From CALWRM01 sp050309765 (GTDB taxonomy: Bacteria > Bacillota > Clostridia > Christensenellales > UBA1750), in assembly GCA_050309765.1 (NCBI GenBank), contig JBNRMU010000007.1, positions 1 through 24,075 on the forward strand: a stretch of DNA of 24,075 nucleotides, in the 5' to 3' direction. Positions 1-8,556 of the stretch are shown here, piece after piece; position 1 is the stretch's first letter; every line of letters starts with the position of its first letter. Made by a program: the position numbers and the translations under genes. The notes beneath the pieces were generated by a model. The model did no database searches, was not told the DNA's origin, and saw only the letters and a list, made by a program, of their open reading frames with translations.

Positions 1-347
1 AAATGTGCCGCGTGCTCGGCAACATACTGGACAACGCTATGGACGCCCTGAAGGGCACGGAAAAGCCGAAATTCAAGGTCGAGATCTACGAAGACCTGCG
101 CAGCTACGGCTTTACGATCCAAAACAACGGCCCCATGATCCCCCGCGACCAGCTGGAGCGCATATTCACGCTCGGCTTTACCACCAAGGCAAACGGCCAG
201 GGCCTGGGCCTTGGGATCGTGCGCCAGCTGATGGAGGGGGCGGGCGGCAGCATCCGCGCGCTGTCCGACGCGGCCAACACCAGCTTTGTGGGCACGCTGC
301 CAAGGCATGCGGATACGCCGGAGCATCCAGGCGAGCAGGAAGCCTGA
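1..347 (+). CDS. Sensor histidine kinase, C-terminal ATPase part (5' truncated by window edge)
   Basis: The readable codons start at base 3 and the gene continues upstream of the window. The 114 visible residues form the end of a GHKL ATP-binding domain. An N box (NILDNAMDAL) lies at about residues 7-16, a G1-like box (IQNNGPMI) at 39-46, an F-box-like stretch (IFTLGFTTK) at 54-62 and a G2 box (GQGLGLGIV) at 65-73. This domain binds ATP and phosphorylates a histidine in the kinase core, which then passes the phosphate to a response regulator. The spacing and the GFTTK segment resemble the CitA/DcuS or AgrC-like class rather than the large EnvZ class. The sensor domain, phospho-acceptor histidine and partner regulator are outside the window, so the signal is unknown. 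A strong hairpin follows the stop codon at once. Confidence 0.85.
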   Translation, partial: MCRVLGNILDNAMDALKGTEKPKFKVEIYEDLRSYGFTIQNNGPMIPRDQLERIFTLGFTTKANGQGLGLGIVRQLMEGAGGSIRALSDAANTSFVGTLPRHADTPEHPGEQEA

Positions 348-353
348 AATACA

Positions 354-398
354 AAAACCCGCCGTGTGACAACCAATGCCACGCGGCGGGTTTTAATT
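354..398. terminator. Rho-independent terminator shared by convergent genes
   Basis: A GC-rich stem (AAAACCCGCCG at 354-364 pairing with CGGCGGGTTTT at 384-394) is extended by several inner pairs around an 11-base loop. It is flanked by A-runs on the left and T-runs on the right, so it can work in both directions. It sits between the stop of the histidine kinase (+) and the stop of fhs (-). Confidence 0.85.
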
Positions 399-415
399 TA
401 ATTTGGCGGCAAAAA

Positions 416-2068
416 TCAGAACAGGCCGCTGATTTCGCCCTTGTCGTTCACGTCGATGCCCTCGGCAGCGGGCACCTTGGGCAGGCCGGGCATGGCGATG
501 ATCTCGCCGGCAAAGGCCACCACAAAGCCCGCGCCCGCGCTCATGCGCGCCTGGCGGATCTGGAGGGTGAAGCCCTCCGGCGCGCCCAGCTTTTTGGGGT
601 CATCGGTGAAGGAGTATTGCGTCTTGGCGATGCAGACGGGGAAGTTGCCCTGCTTGTCCCATTTGCGCAGCTGGGTCTTAACGCCCGGGGCAAAGGAAAC
701 GCCCTTGGCGCCGTACACGCGCGTGGCGATCAAGCGGATCTTTTCCTCCAGCGGTACATCCAGCGGGTAGGAGAAGTGCAGATCGCTGTCCTGCTCGCAC
801 AGGCGCAGGACCTCCTCGGCTAGGGCCAGGCCGCCCTCGCCGCCCTTGGCCCACACATCGCACAGGCTAACGCGCACGCCCAGGGCGTTCAGCGCCTCGG
901 CGACCAGGTTCAGTTCGGCGTCCGTGTCGCTCGTAAAGCGGTTGAGCGCCGCCACGACGGGCAGATTGTAGACCTTCTGCATGTTTTCCACATGGCGAAG
1001 CAGGTTCGGCAGGCCCTTTTTGAGCGCTTCCAGATCCTCCGCGGCCAGGTTTTCCTTGGCGGCGCCGCCGTGGCATTTGAGCGCGCGCACGGTGGCCACG
1101 ACCACGCAGGCGGAAGGATTCAAACCCGCCGCGCGGCACTTGATGTCCAGGAACTTTTCCGCGCCCAGGTCCGCGCCGAAGCCGGCCTCCGTGACCACGT
1201 AGTCGCAGAGGGAAAGCGCGGTCTTGGTGGCGATGACGGAGTTGCAGCCGTGGGCGATGTTGGCAAAGGGGCCGCCGTGCACCAGCGCGGGCGTTCCCTC
1301 CAGGGACTGCACGAGATTGGGCTTCAGGGCGTCCTTGAGCACGGCGGCCATGGCGCCCTGGGCGTTGAGCTCCGAGGCGGTCACGGGCCGGCCGGCGAAG
1401 GTATAGCCCACCAGCATGCGGCCAAGGCGCTGCTTGAGGTCGGAGATATCGCTGGCCAGGCAGAACACGGCCATCACCTCCGAGGCGGCGGTGATGTCAA
1501 AGCCGTCGGGCCTGGGCATGCCGTTGGACTTGCCGCCAAGGCCGGAGAGTATATCGCGCAGCTGGCGGTCGTTCATGTCCAGGCAGCGGCGCCAAGTGAC
1601 GCGGCGCGGGTCCAATCCCAGGGCGTTGCCCTGCTGGATGTGGTTATCCACCATGGCGGCCAGCAGGTTGTTGGCCGTGGTGATGGCGTGCAGATCGCCG
1701 GTAAAGTGCAGATTGATATCTTCCATGGGGGCAACCTGGGCATAGCCGCCGCCGGCCGCGCCGCCCTTTACGCCGAAAACGGGCCCGAGAGAAGGCTCGC
1801 GCAGGGCGAGCATGGCGTCTTTGCCCATCCTTCGCAGCGCATCCGCCAGACCGATGGAGACCGTGGTCTTGCCCTCGCCCGCGGGGGTGGGGTTGATGGC
1901 GGTCACCAGGATGAGCTTGCCCTGCTTTTGCGCCTTGACCTGGCTCAGGTCCAGCTTGGCCTTGTACTTGCCATAGGGCTCAAGGGCGTCCTCGGGAAGG
2001 GAAAGCAGCCGGGCGATCTGCCCGATGGGCTTTAAGGCCACGCTTCTTGCGATTTCCAGGTCGTTCAT
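416..2068 (-). CDS. fhs: Formate--tetrahydrofolate ligase
   Basis: Joins formate to tetrahydrofolate using ATP, giving 10-formyl-THF for one-carbon metabolism in the cytoplasm. In acetogens this is a step of the Wood-Ljungdahl methyl branch; in other Clostridia it feeds purine and fMet-tRNA synthesis. The product is about 550 residues, close to the family's usual 555. The P-loop TPAGEGKTT is at residues 61-69, followed by family segments such as REPSLGPVFGVKGGAAGGGYAQ (written here in pieces: REPSLGPVFG, then KGGAAGGGYAQV) and DINLHFTGD. The frame is also open from a GTG at 2080, but an AAGGAG lies directly against that GTG and about 11 bases before the ATG at 2068, so I take the ATG. The gene is alone: no folD, fchA or other pathway gene is adjacent. 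Confidence 0.96.
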   Translation of the reverse strand: MNDLEIARSVALKPIGQIARLLSLPEDALEPYGKYKAKLDLSQVKAQKQGKLILVTAINPTPAGEGKTTVSIGLADALRRMGKDAMLALREPSLGPVFGVKGGAAGGGYAQVAPMEDINLHFTGDLHAITTANNLLAAMVDNHIQQGNALGLDPRRVTWRRCLDMNDRQLRDILSGLGGKSNGMPRPDGFDITAASEVMAVFCLASDISDLKQRLGRMLVGYTFAGRPVTASELNAQGAMAAVLKDALKPNLVQSLEGTPALVHGGPFANIAHGCNSVIATKTALSLCDYVVTEAGFGADLGAEKFLDIKCRAAGLNPSACVVVATVRALKCHGGAAKENLAAEDLEALKKGLPNLLRHVENMQKVYNLPVVAALNRFTSDTDAELNLVAEALNALGVRVSLCDVWAKGGEGGLALAEEVLRLCEQDSDLHFSYPLDVPLEEKIRLIATRVYGAKGVSFAPGVKTQLRKWDKQGNFPVCIAKTQYSFTDDPKKLGAPEGFTLQIRQARMSAGAGFVVAFAGEIIAMPGLPKVPAAEGIDVNDKGEISGLF

Positions 2069-2166
2069 GGGATAGGTCACTCCTTACTCTCTGGTATGCA
2101 GTTTGCGGTTTTGCTTTTTGAAAAAACATGCTATACTAGGCTGCATGGAAGGCCTGCAAAGGCCCT

Positions 2167-2195
2167 TTGCGGATGGGCGTCAGGCGATGTATAGT
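2167..2195 (+). promoter_or_regulatory. Possible promoter for the LiaF-like gene
   Basis: TTGCGG (2167-2172), 17 bases, then TATAGT (2190-2195) matches sigma-A spacing and would start RNA about 30 bases before the gene. The -35 match is weak. A second TATACT at 2132-2137 could serve instead, and the region is also the upstream region of fhs on the other strand. Confidence 0.35.
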
Positions 2196-2230
2196 ATAAC
2201 ACACAACAAAGGAGAAAGGAAAGCTCGACG

Positions 2231-2740
2231 ATGAACAGAAGAACGGTTTTTTGGTCTGTGTTCCTGATCGTGATCGGTATTCTCCTGCTCGTAAAGCTCC
2301 TGTTCCATCTGGAATTCAACTGGTTCAGCGCTGCCTTTGCCGTGCTGCTGCTGGAAAGCGGCATATCGCTTTTGATCTATGCGCGTTCCGGCGGTCCCCA
2401 CGCCTATCACTTCGAGGGCGGGACGCACCTGTTTATGGTCGGCCGCATCGTTTCCGGCGCCGATGATAAGCAGGTGAACGTCATCTTTTCCGACGCGCAG
2501 GTCGAGCTTCCCGCCATGCTGCCGGAGAAGATGGAGATCAACAGCATCTTTTCCAATGCGGTGGTGCAGCTGCCGGCGGGCTGGTCGGCGCGCGCCTCGT
2601 GTTCCTGTGCGTTTGGCTCGCTCACCACGCCGGAGGGCAACCTTTCCGGCTTTGGCCAGAAGGTGTTCATCGTGGGCGAGGGCCAGCAGTGCCAACTTAC
2701 GCTCAACGCCGTGTTTGGCCAGCTGGTGCTGCACGACTGA
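2231..2740 (+). CDS. Small LiaF-like membrane protein of unknown role
   Basis: A 169-residue protein with two hydrophobic segments near the N-terminus (about residues 8-27 and 31-50). A soluble, beta-rich tail follows, with repeated short motifs such as NVIFSDAQVELP, NSIFSNAVVQLP and LNAVFGQLVL. This layout (two or more membrane helices plus a repetitive beta domain with 'FG/FS-N/D-A-x-V-x-L' units) is that of the LiaF/YvqF C-terminal-like family, whose members include modulators of cell-envelope stress signalling. That role is family knowledge and is not shown here: no LiaRS-type two-component pair is adjacent. The ribosome site is AAGGAGAAAGGA just upstream of the ATG. The gene is followed by a strong terminator and appears monocistronic. 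Confidence 0.7.
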   Translation: MNRRTVFWSVFLIVIGILLLVKLLFHLEFNWFSAAFAVLLLESGISLLIYARSGGPHAYHFEGGTHLFMVGRIVSGADDKQVNVIFSDAQVELPAMLPEKMEINSIFSNAVVQLPAGWSARASCSCAFGSLTTPEGNLSGFGQKVFIVGEGQQCQLTLNAVFGQLVLHD

Positions 2741-2756
2741 AAAAGCATTTAAACAA

Positions 2757-2790
2757 AAGATAGGGCGCGGGTAAATTCCCGCGCCCTTTG
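2757..2790 (+). terminator. Rho-independent terminator after the LiaF-like gene
   Basis: A perfect 9-bp stem, GGGCGCGGG (2763-2771) and CCCGCGCCC (2778-2786), with a 6-base loop is followed by a short TTT. An A-rich stretch precedes it. It marks the left edge of the low-GC segment that follows. Confidence 0.8.
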
Positions 2791-2917
2791 CGGCTCGTGA
2801 GAGTGTTTCGACGGATTCTATATACCTTGAGACTATGATTTGAATGTCAAAAGTGCAGCTTAAACAAGTCCATACTCGAAGGCTCCTGCCGAACAAATCA
2901 ATATATCGGATTTACGA

Positions 2918-3716
2918 TCACCTAAGATCTTTATAATACGCATAGAGCATTTCACGAGTGACCGGAATACGAAGCTCATCAATCTCCTTGTATATCATAT
3001 CCGTAAGTTTTACAAGGCTCTCCCATAACTCGACTGCACTTTTCCCGTTCACAAACGTACTCATGATCGCCGCTTGTTCATCCTCCGGTAATCTGTCTAT
3101 TTCGCGATACAGATTGCTTTCTAATCTGTATCGGTCCCCTAACAGATCAACGTACAGCTTTCTGACATATTCAAGTTCCCCGATTGCACGGAAAAAATGG
3201 CCTCGATGAATCGCAACGGCAGCATGCATCAGACGCGCCCAAACCGAATTACACGCAAGCTCTATATCTTTCTTCTGTTTATCCGCGTATATTCTGGTAT
3301 CCATCCATTCTCTGGACTGAATCATTTTTGCTTCTACAATACCGGATTTGTCATAAAGGACTTTGAACGCAGGTTTCAAAGCTGCAGCATGTTCATATCC
3401 GCCATATCCGATATCAATCTCCAAAAGATTGGATAACAGGAAAACCTGAAGATGTCTGGCTTCATCCTGTGTAAAATACAAAAGATCATATTTTTTGCTG
3501 ATCTGTTGGCGCATATATTCCATAACTTCTGCCATGGAATCATCGGTATCAAGAGCTATGACATAATCCAAATCCGAACGTTCGTCATAATAACCTATGG
3601 CCCCCGAACCGACCTGAACAAGAGAAACTATTTCTTTGCACTCCCCGGCAGCTGACAGTATATAATCAAATACTTCCTGTCGATTTTCCGCACTGAAGAT
3701 ATTGTTCGTTTCTCAT
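2918..3716 (-). pseudogene. Nucleotidyltransferase (Pol-beta superfamily) gene, apparently frameshifted at its start
   Basis: The minus-strand frame is open from 3712 to the TGA at 2918-2920 (264 codons). It encodes a nucleotidyltransferase fold: GSGAIGYYDERSDLDY at open-frame residues 35-50 holds the GS motif and the DxD metal-binding pair, and EIDIGY further on may supply the third carboxylate. The remainder is a helical C-terminal domain. No ATG or GTG exists in this frame before the motif; the first TTG (3569-3571) falls inside it and would remove the GS half. A well-placed ATG (3714-3716) with AAGGAG upstream is one base out of frame and reads only 16 codons to a stop. I infer a single-base frameshift or a sequence error. 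The substrate is unknown; drug-modifying nucleotidyltransferases share the fold, but nothing here proves resistance. The GC content is much lower than in the neighbours, which suggests transfer. Confidence 0.75.
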
Positions 3717-3752
3717 TCCACTCCTTTTCAGAAGTTCCGTTTCAAGCATTTC

Positions 3753-3781
3753 TATATAATCAAAATCGACTCAATTGTCAA
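3753..3781 (-). promoter_or_regulatory. Sigma-A type promoter for the nucleotidyltransferase gene
   Basis: On the minus strand a consensus TTGACA (3776-3781) is followed, after 17 bases, by TATATA (3753-3758). RNA would start near 3746 and run through the AAGGAG ribosome site (3721-3726) to the out-of-frame ATG at 3716. It is a good-looking promoter on a gene that seems unable to be translated fully. Confidence 0.6.
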
Positions 3782-3828
3782 CAAACCCGCACCATCCCTT
3801 TTGTCTCGACCCCGTTGTGCGTGTAGGT

Positions 3829-4905
3829 TTAGTCCATCCAGCCCTGCGCGCACAGAAGCTCGGCGGACAGCACGCCGCCGCCGGCAGCGCCGCGCAGCGT
3901 GTTGTGGGACAGGCAGACAAAGCGGTAATCCATGACCGGATCCTCGCGCAGACGGCCGATGGCGATTCCCATGCCGTTTTCGATGTCGCGGTCGAGCTTT
4001 GCCTGGGGACGGTTGTCCTCCTCCATATAGGTGATGAACTGCTTGGGCGCGCTGGGCAGCTCCAGCTTCTGGGGCACGCCCTTGAACATGGCCCAGGCCA
4101 CCTTCATCTGTTCGATGGAGGGCTTGTTCTTGAACTTCACGCTCACGGCGGCGGTGTGACCGTCGGAAACGGGCACGCGCAGACACTGGGCGGAAATCTT
4201 GGGCGCCGTTGCCGGCACGATGAGGCCGTTTTCCATGCGGCCCCAGATCTTCAGCGGCTCCTGCTCGCTCTTTTCTTCCTCGCCGGAGATGAAGGGGATC
4301 ACGTTGTCCAGGATCTCGGGCATGGTGGCAAACACCTTGCTCGCACCGGAAATGGCCTGGTAGGTGCAGACCATGATGGACTCGATGCCGCAGCTGGTGA
4401 GCGGAGTTAAAGCCGGCACATAGGACTGGATGGAGCAGTTGGGCTTTACGGCGATAAAGCCGCGCCTGGTGCCGAGCCTCTTGCGCTGGGCGGTGATGGC
4501 GTGCACGTGCTCGGGGTTGCACTCGGGGATGAGCATGGGCACATCCGGCAGCAAGCGGCAGGCGGAGTTGTTGGACACCACGGGGATCTCCGCCTTGGCG
4601 TAGGATTCCTCCAGCTCGCGCACGGCGGGCTTGGGCATATCCACGGCGCAGAAGACGAAATCGACCTTGTCGGCCATGGCCTTGACGTCGGCAGCGTCCT
4701 GCACGGGCAGGTTCTTGAGGTTTTCGGGGCTGGGCTGGCTCATCAGCCAGCGGCCGCCCACGGCCTCCTCATAGGTCTTGCCGGCGCTGCGGCTGCTGGC
4801 CGCCAGGGCCGTGACGCGGAACCAGGGATGGTTGCAAAGCAGCAGGGCAAAACGCTGGCCGACCATGCCGGTGGCGCCGATGATGCCCACATTGTACTGT
4901 TTCAT
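3829..4905 (-). CDS. asd: Aspartate-semialdehyde dehydrogenase (archaeal/fungal-type)
   Basis: Reduces aspartyl phosphate to aspartate semialdehyde with NADPH, the branch point to lysine/diaminopimelate, threonine, methionine and isoleucine. The 358 residues show the NADP-binding GATGMVGQRF at 10-19, the catalytic cysteine C157 in KPNCSIQ, and the conserved active-site histidine H250 in SDGHTAAV. The sequence pattern (AVKPNCSIQ, SGASKVFATMPEI, GGVLSAELL) belongs to the archaeal/fungal-like ASADH class, which also occurs in many Clostridia, rather than the usual proteobacterial class. AGGAGG lies 9 bases before the ATG. It lies 36 bases downstream of thrS on the same strand, so it may be co-transcribed and thus sense threonine starvation through the thrS T-box; that link is inference. 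Confidence 0.95.
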   Translation of the reverse strand: MKQYNVGIIGATGMVGQRFALLLCNHPWFRVTALAASSRSAGKTYEEAVGGRWLMSQPSPENLKNLPVQDAADVKAMADKVDFVFCAVDMPKPAVRELEESYAKAEIPVVSNNSACRLLPDVPMLIPECNPEHVHAITAQRKRLGTRRGFIAVKPNCSIQSYVPALTPLTSCGIESIMVCTYQAISGASKVFATMPEILDNVIPFISGEEEKSEQEPLKIWGRMENGLIVPATAPKISAQCLRVPVSDGHTAAVSVKFKNKPSIEQMKVAWAMFKGVPQKLELPSAPKQFITYMEEDNRPQAKLDRDIENGMGIAIGRLREDPVMDYRFVCLSHNTLRGAAGGGVLSAELLCAQGWMD

Positions 4906-4941
4906 TGGGGGTTTCCTCCTGAATTGAACTGGTATGCGGCC

Positions 4942-6867
<1,926 letters not shown>

Positions 6868-6898
6868 AAATTATAAACCTCCTTTGAAATCTCATAAG

Positions 6899-6938
6899 AA
6901 AAATAAAAGCCCCGACAGGAGACATTCTCCCGTCGGGA
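6899..6938 (-). terminator. T-box regulatory terminator
   Basis: TCCCGACGGGAGA pairs with TCTCCTGTCGGGG around a three-base loop (6910-6938), with a run of T/A-rich TTTTATTTTT after it on the minus strand (6899-6908). The 5' arm region follows directly after the T-box sequence, as needed for mutually exclusive antiterminator formation. Confidence 0.9.
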
Positions 6939-7181
6939 CGAATAAAGCTTGATTTATCCGCGGTTCCACCCGATTTGCCTGAAAAACAGGCCTCTTTGCA
7001 CTGCGGGGCCGTATCGCGCCCCAGCTGCCTGCGAACACAGTCCGGAGATTGGTATTCGCCCCGTAAAGCCGATGGGGATCGGCCGGAGTTTTCATCCCTG
7101 CGCGGCTTTCAGCCGGTGGCACGCGCTCTCTGCCAAGGGAGGCCTCCTAAAACGGGGTTACTGTCCCCTTCAACCTATGTT
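6899..7181 (-). promoter_or_regulatory. T-box riboswitch, threonine (ACC) specifier, upstream of thrS
   Basis: On the minus strand the leader carries the full T-box sequence GGGTGGAACCGCGG (about 6958-6971), whose TGGN bulge pairs with the 3' end of uncharged tRNA. Further upstream, AGTA (7159-7162) and GAA just before ACC (7051-7053) form the expected specifier-loop pattern; ACC is a threonine codon, which agrees with thrS. A distal GGCTGAAAGCC-type segment and GGATGAAAACTCC are also present. The leader ends in an intrinsic terminator. Uncharged tRNA-Thr should stabilise the antiterminator and allow thrS (and perhaps asd) transcription. Confidence 0.95.
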
Positions 7182-7187
7182 GACATG

Positions 7188-7215
7188 AGTATAGCACGCA
7201 AAGCGGGGAAGTCAA
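7188..7215 (-). promoter_or_regulatory. Promoter for the T-box/thrS transcript
   Basis: On the minus strand TTGACT (7210-7215), 16 bases, TATACT (7188-7193). Both boxes match 5 of 6 consensus bases. The predicted start near 7181 fits the 5' end of the T-box stem I. Confidence 0.75.
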
Positions 7216-7275
7216 GCCAAATAGGCGCATTTGCACGTAAATTTTACGCAATTGTGCAGGCTTGGACGGAAAAAA

Positions 7276-8370
7276 TCAGGCGTCTTCCCACAGACAGTAA
7301 TAGATGCGGCCGTCCTGCCCGGCTATTCTTTCGCCTTGGTCAAAACCGAAGGGCGCTTTGCCGTCCGCTTCGGGCGCGCAGTAGCCCGCCGCCGTTACCC
7401 AACTGCCGTCCAGCCGCACGCCCAAGAGAATGTGGTCGTACTCCGCACCCGCAAAGGGCACGCGCACGAACAGCGCGTCCTCCCGATCAAAGCCCGTGTC
7501 CTGCGCAAAACGTTGGAATAGATCGCGCAGCGGCCACAGGCTTTGCGGCCAGAAGGCGCGCTCCAGACGCAGGGGCAAAGGGATGCTGCTTTCTTTTTCC
7601 ACGAACCGGGCGGCTGCTTCCTCTATGCGGGAAAGAACGTCCGCGTCCGGATCGCCTGATTCCTGCTCCGCGGCAGGCGGCTCGGCCTGCTCTGCCGAAG
7701 GCGGCTCGGCCTCTTCGGAGGGCTCCTCAGCTGCCGGTGTCGTGCACTCGGCCTGCGCCGGTGCTTTGTCCACCGCTGCAGTTGTGGACGGCAGATCGGG
7801 TTCTGCGTCGATTTCGGCTACGGACGGCACAGGTTCTTCTGTCGATTGTTCCGGCGCCGTTTCCGCTGTGACTGCCGCGGGCTGCTCGTTTTCTGCATCC
7901 CCGGCGGGGACGTTCGTAGGGGGTTCCACGGGCGCGGGCTCAGGCGCAGGGGGCTCCGGTTCCGCCTCCTGCGGATGCAAAAGGGCGAAGACCTGCTTTT
8001 CCGCACAGGCAAAGTCGATCCAGCCGCCGCGTCGAAGGCTGCCCACAAGGTCTATGGAAAAGGCGCTTTCAAGGTCGCGGCCCACGGCGAGTATGCTGTA
8101 ATCGAAAAACGGCATGCCGCCGATATCGCCGGGGGCTCCGAGAAACTGAAATCCGCCCTGGCCGCGCGCGTCCAGGCGCAGCCTGCCCAGCACGACGGGC
8201 CCGCCGCTGCCGAGCAGCAGGGCATAGGCGGCGGCGCCTGTAAAGCCCTGCACGGCGCAGGTCAGACGCAGTTGTCCGCCCGTGGCCTCCAGCCGCACAT
8301 AGCCGGAACGGCTGCCGATGGGTTCCAGGGGCCGCAGCAGGATAAAACTGCGTTTTGTTTCCGTGGTCAT
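7276..8370 (-). CDS. Hypothetical two-domain protein with Glu/Pro/Ala-rich linker
   Basis: I do not recognise a characterised family. The 364 residues split into three parts. An N-terminal part (about 1-130) is rich in short hydrophobic beta-like stretches and has the pattern GYVRLEATGG ... YALLLGSGGPVVLGRLRLDARGQGGFQF. A long low-complexity linker (about 132-245) is dominated by Glu, Pro and Ala. A C-terminal globular part (about 246-364) has WPQSLWPLRDLF and ends in GRIYYCLWEDA. There is no signal peptide or membrane helix, so it is probably cytoplasmic or delivered by another route such as sporulation. The ATG at 8370 follows AGGAGGGA by about 12 bases; an ATG a few bases upstream is out of frame and stops at once. 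The linker is acidic and very different from its neighbours. It is a single gene between thrS and the enolase-family gene. Confidence 0.7.
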   Translation of the reverse strand: MTTETKRSFILLRPLEPIGSRSGYVRLEATGGQLRLTCAVQGFTGAAAYALLLGSGGPVVLGRLRLDARGQGGFQFLGAPGDIGGMPFFDYSILAVGRDLESAFSIDLVGSLRRGGWIDFACAEKQVFALLHPQEAEPEPPAPEPAPVEPPTNVPAGDAENEQPAAVTAETAPEQSTEEPVPSVAEIDAEPDLPSTTAAVDKAPAQAECTTPAAEEPSEEAEPPSAEQAEPPAAEQESGDPDADVLSRIEEAAARFVEKESSIPLPLRLERAFWPQSLWPLRDLFQRFAQDTGFDREDALFVRVPFAGAEYDHILLGVRLDGSWVTAAGYCAPEADGKAPFGFDQGERIAGQDGRIYYCLWEDA

Positions 8371-8475
8371 GGTAAGTCCATCTCCCTCCTGTTTCGGGGA
8401 ACGTTTTTACAAAACAGGTATGCGGGAAAGGGGAAAATTAGACCGTTTTTTGAACATTTGACGAGAAAAACCCAC

Positions 8476-8505
8476 TTGCCCGGGTTTATACGGCCATGTT
8501 ATTAT
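8476..8505 (+). promoter_or_regulatory. Likely promoter for the enolase-superfamily gene
   Basis: TTGCCC (8476-8481), 18 bases, TATTAT (8500-8505; 5 of 6 matches), about 50 bases before the GTG start. A TTGACG at 8458 has no -10 box at a workable distance. Confidence 0.45.
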
Positions 8506-8556
8506 GTAGCCATGTTCGACCGGCTGAACGCCGCAAAGTAAAGGGAGGAAAGAAAC

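Noticed and set aside
5..823. Long + strand open frame across the histidine kinase end and fhs
   Set aside because: It is a high-GC shadow frame that runs through the terminator and antisense to fhs; its translation is low-complexity with no family motif.
2918..3571. A 217-residue nucleotidyltransferase starting at TTG 3571
   Set aside because: That start would cut through the GS...DxD active-site motif; the upstream in-frame codons clearly continue the enzyme, so a broken longer gene is the better reading.
3782..3828. Possible terminator after asd
   Set aside because: Only an imperfect, widely spaced pairing (GCAC with GTGC and AAACC with GGGTTT) without a T-run; not strong enough to list.
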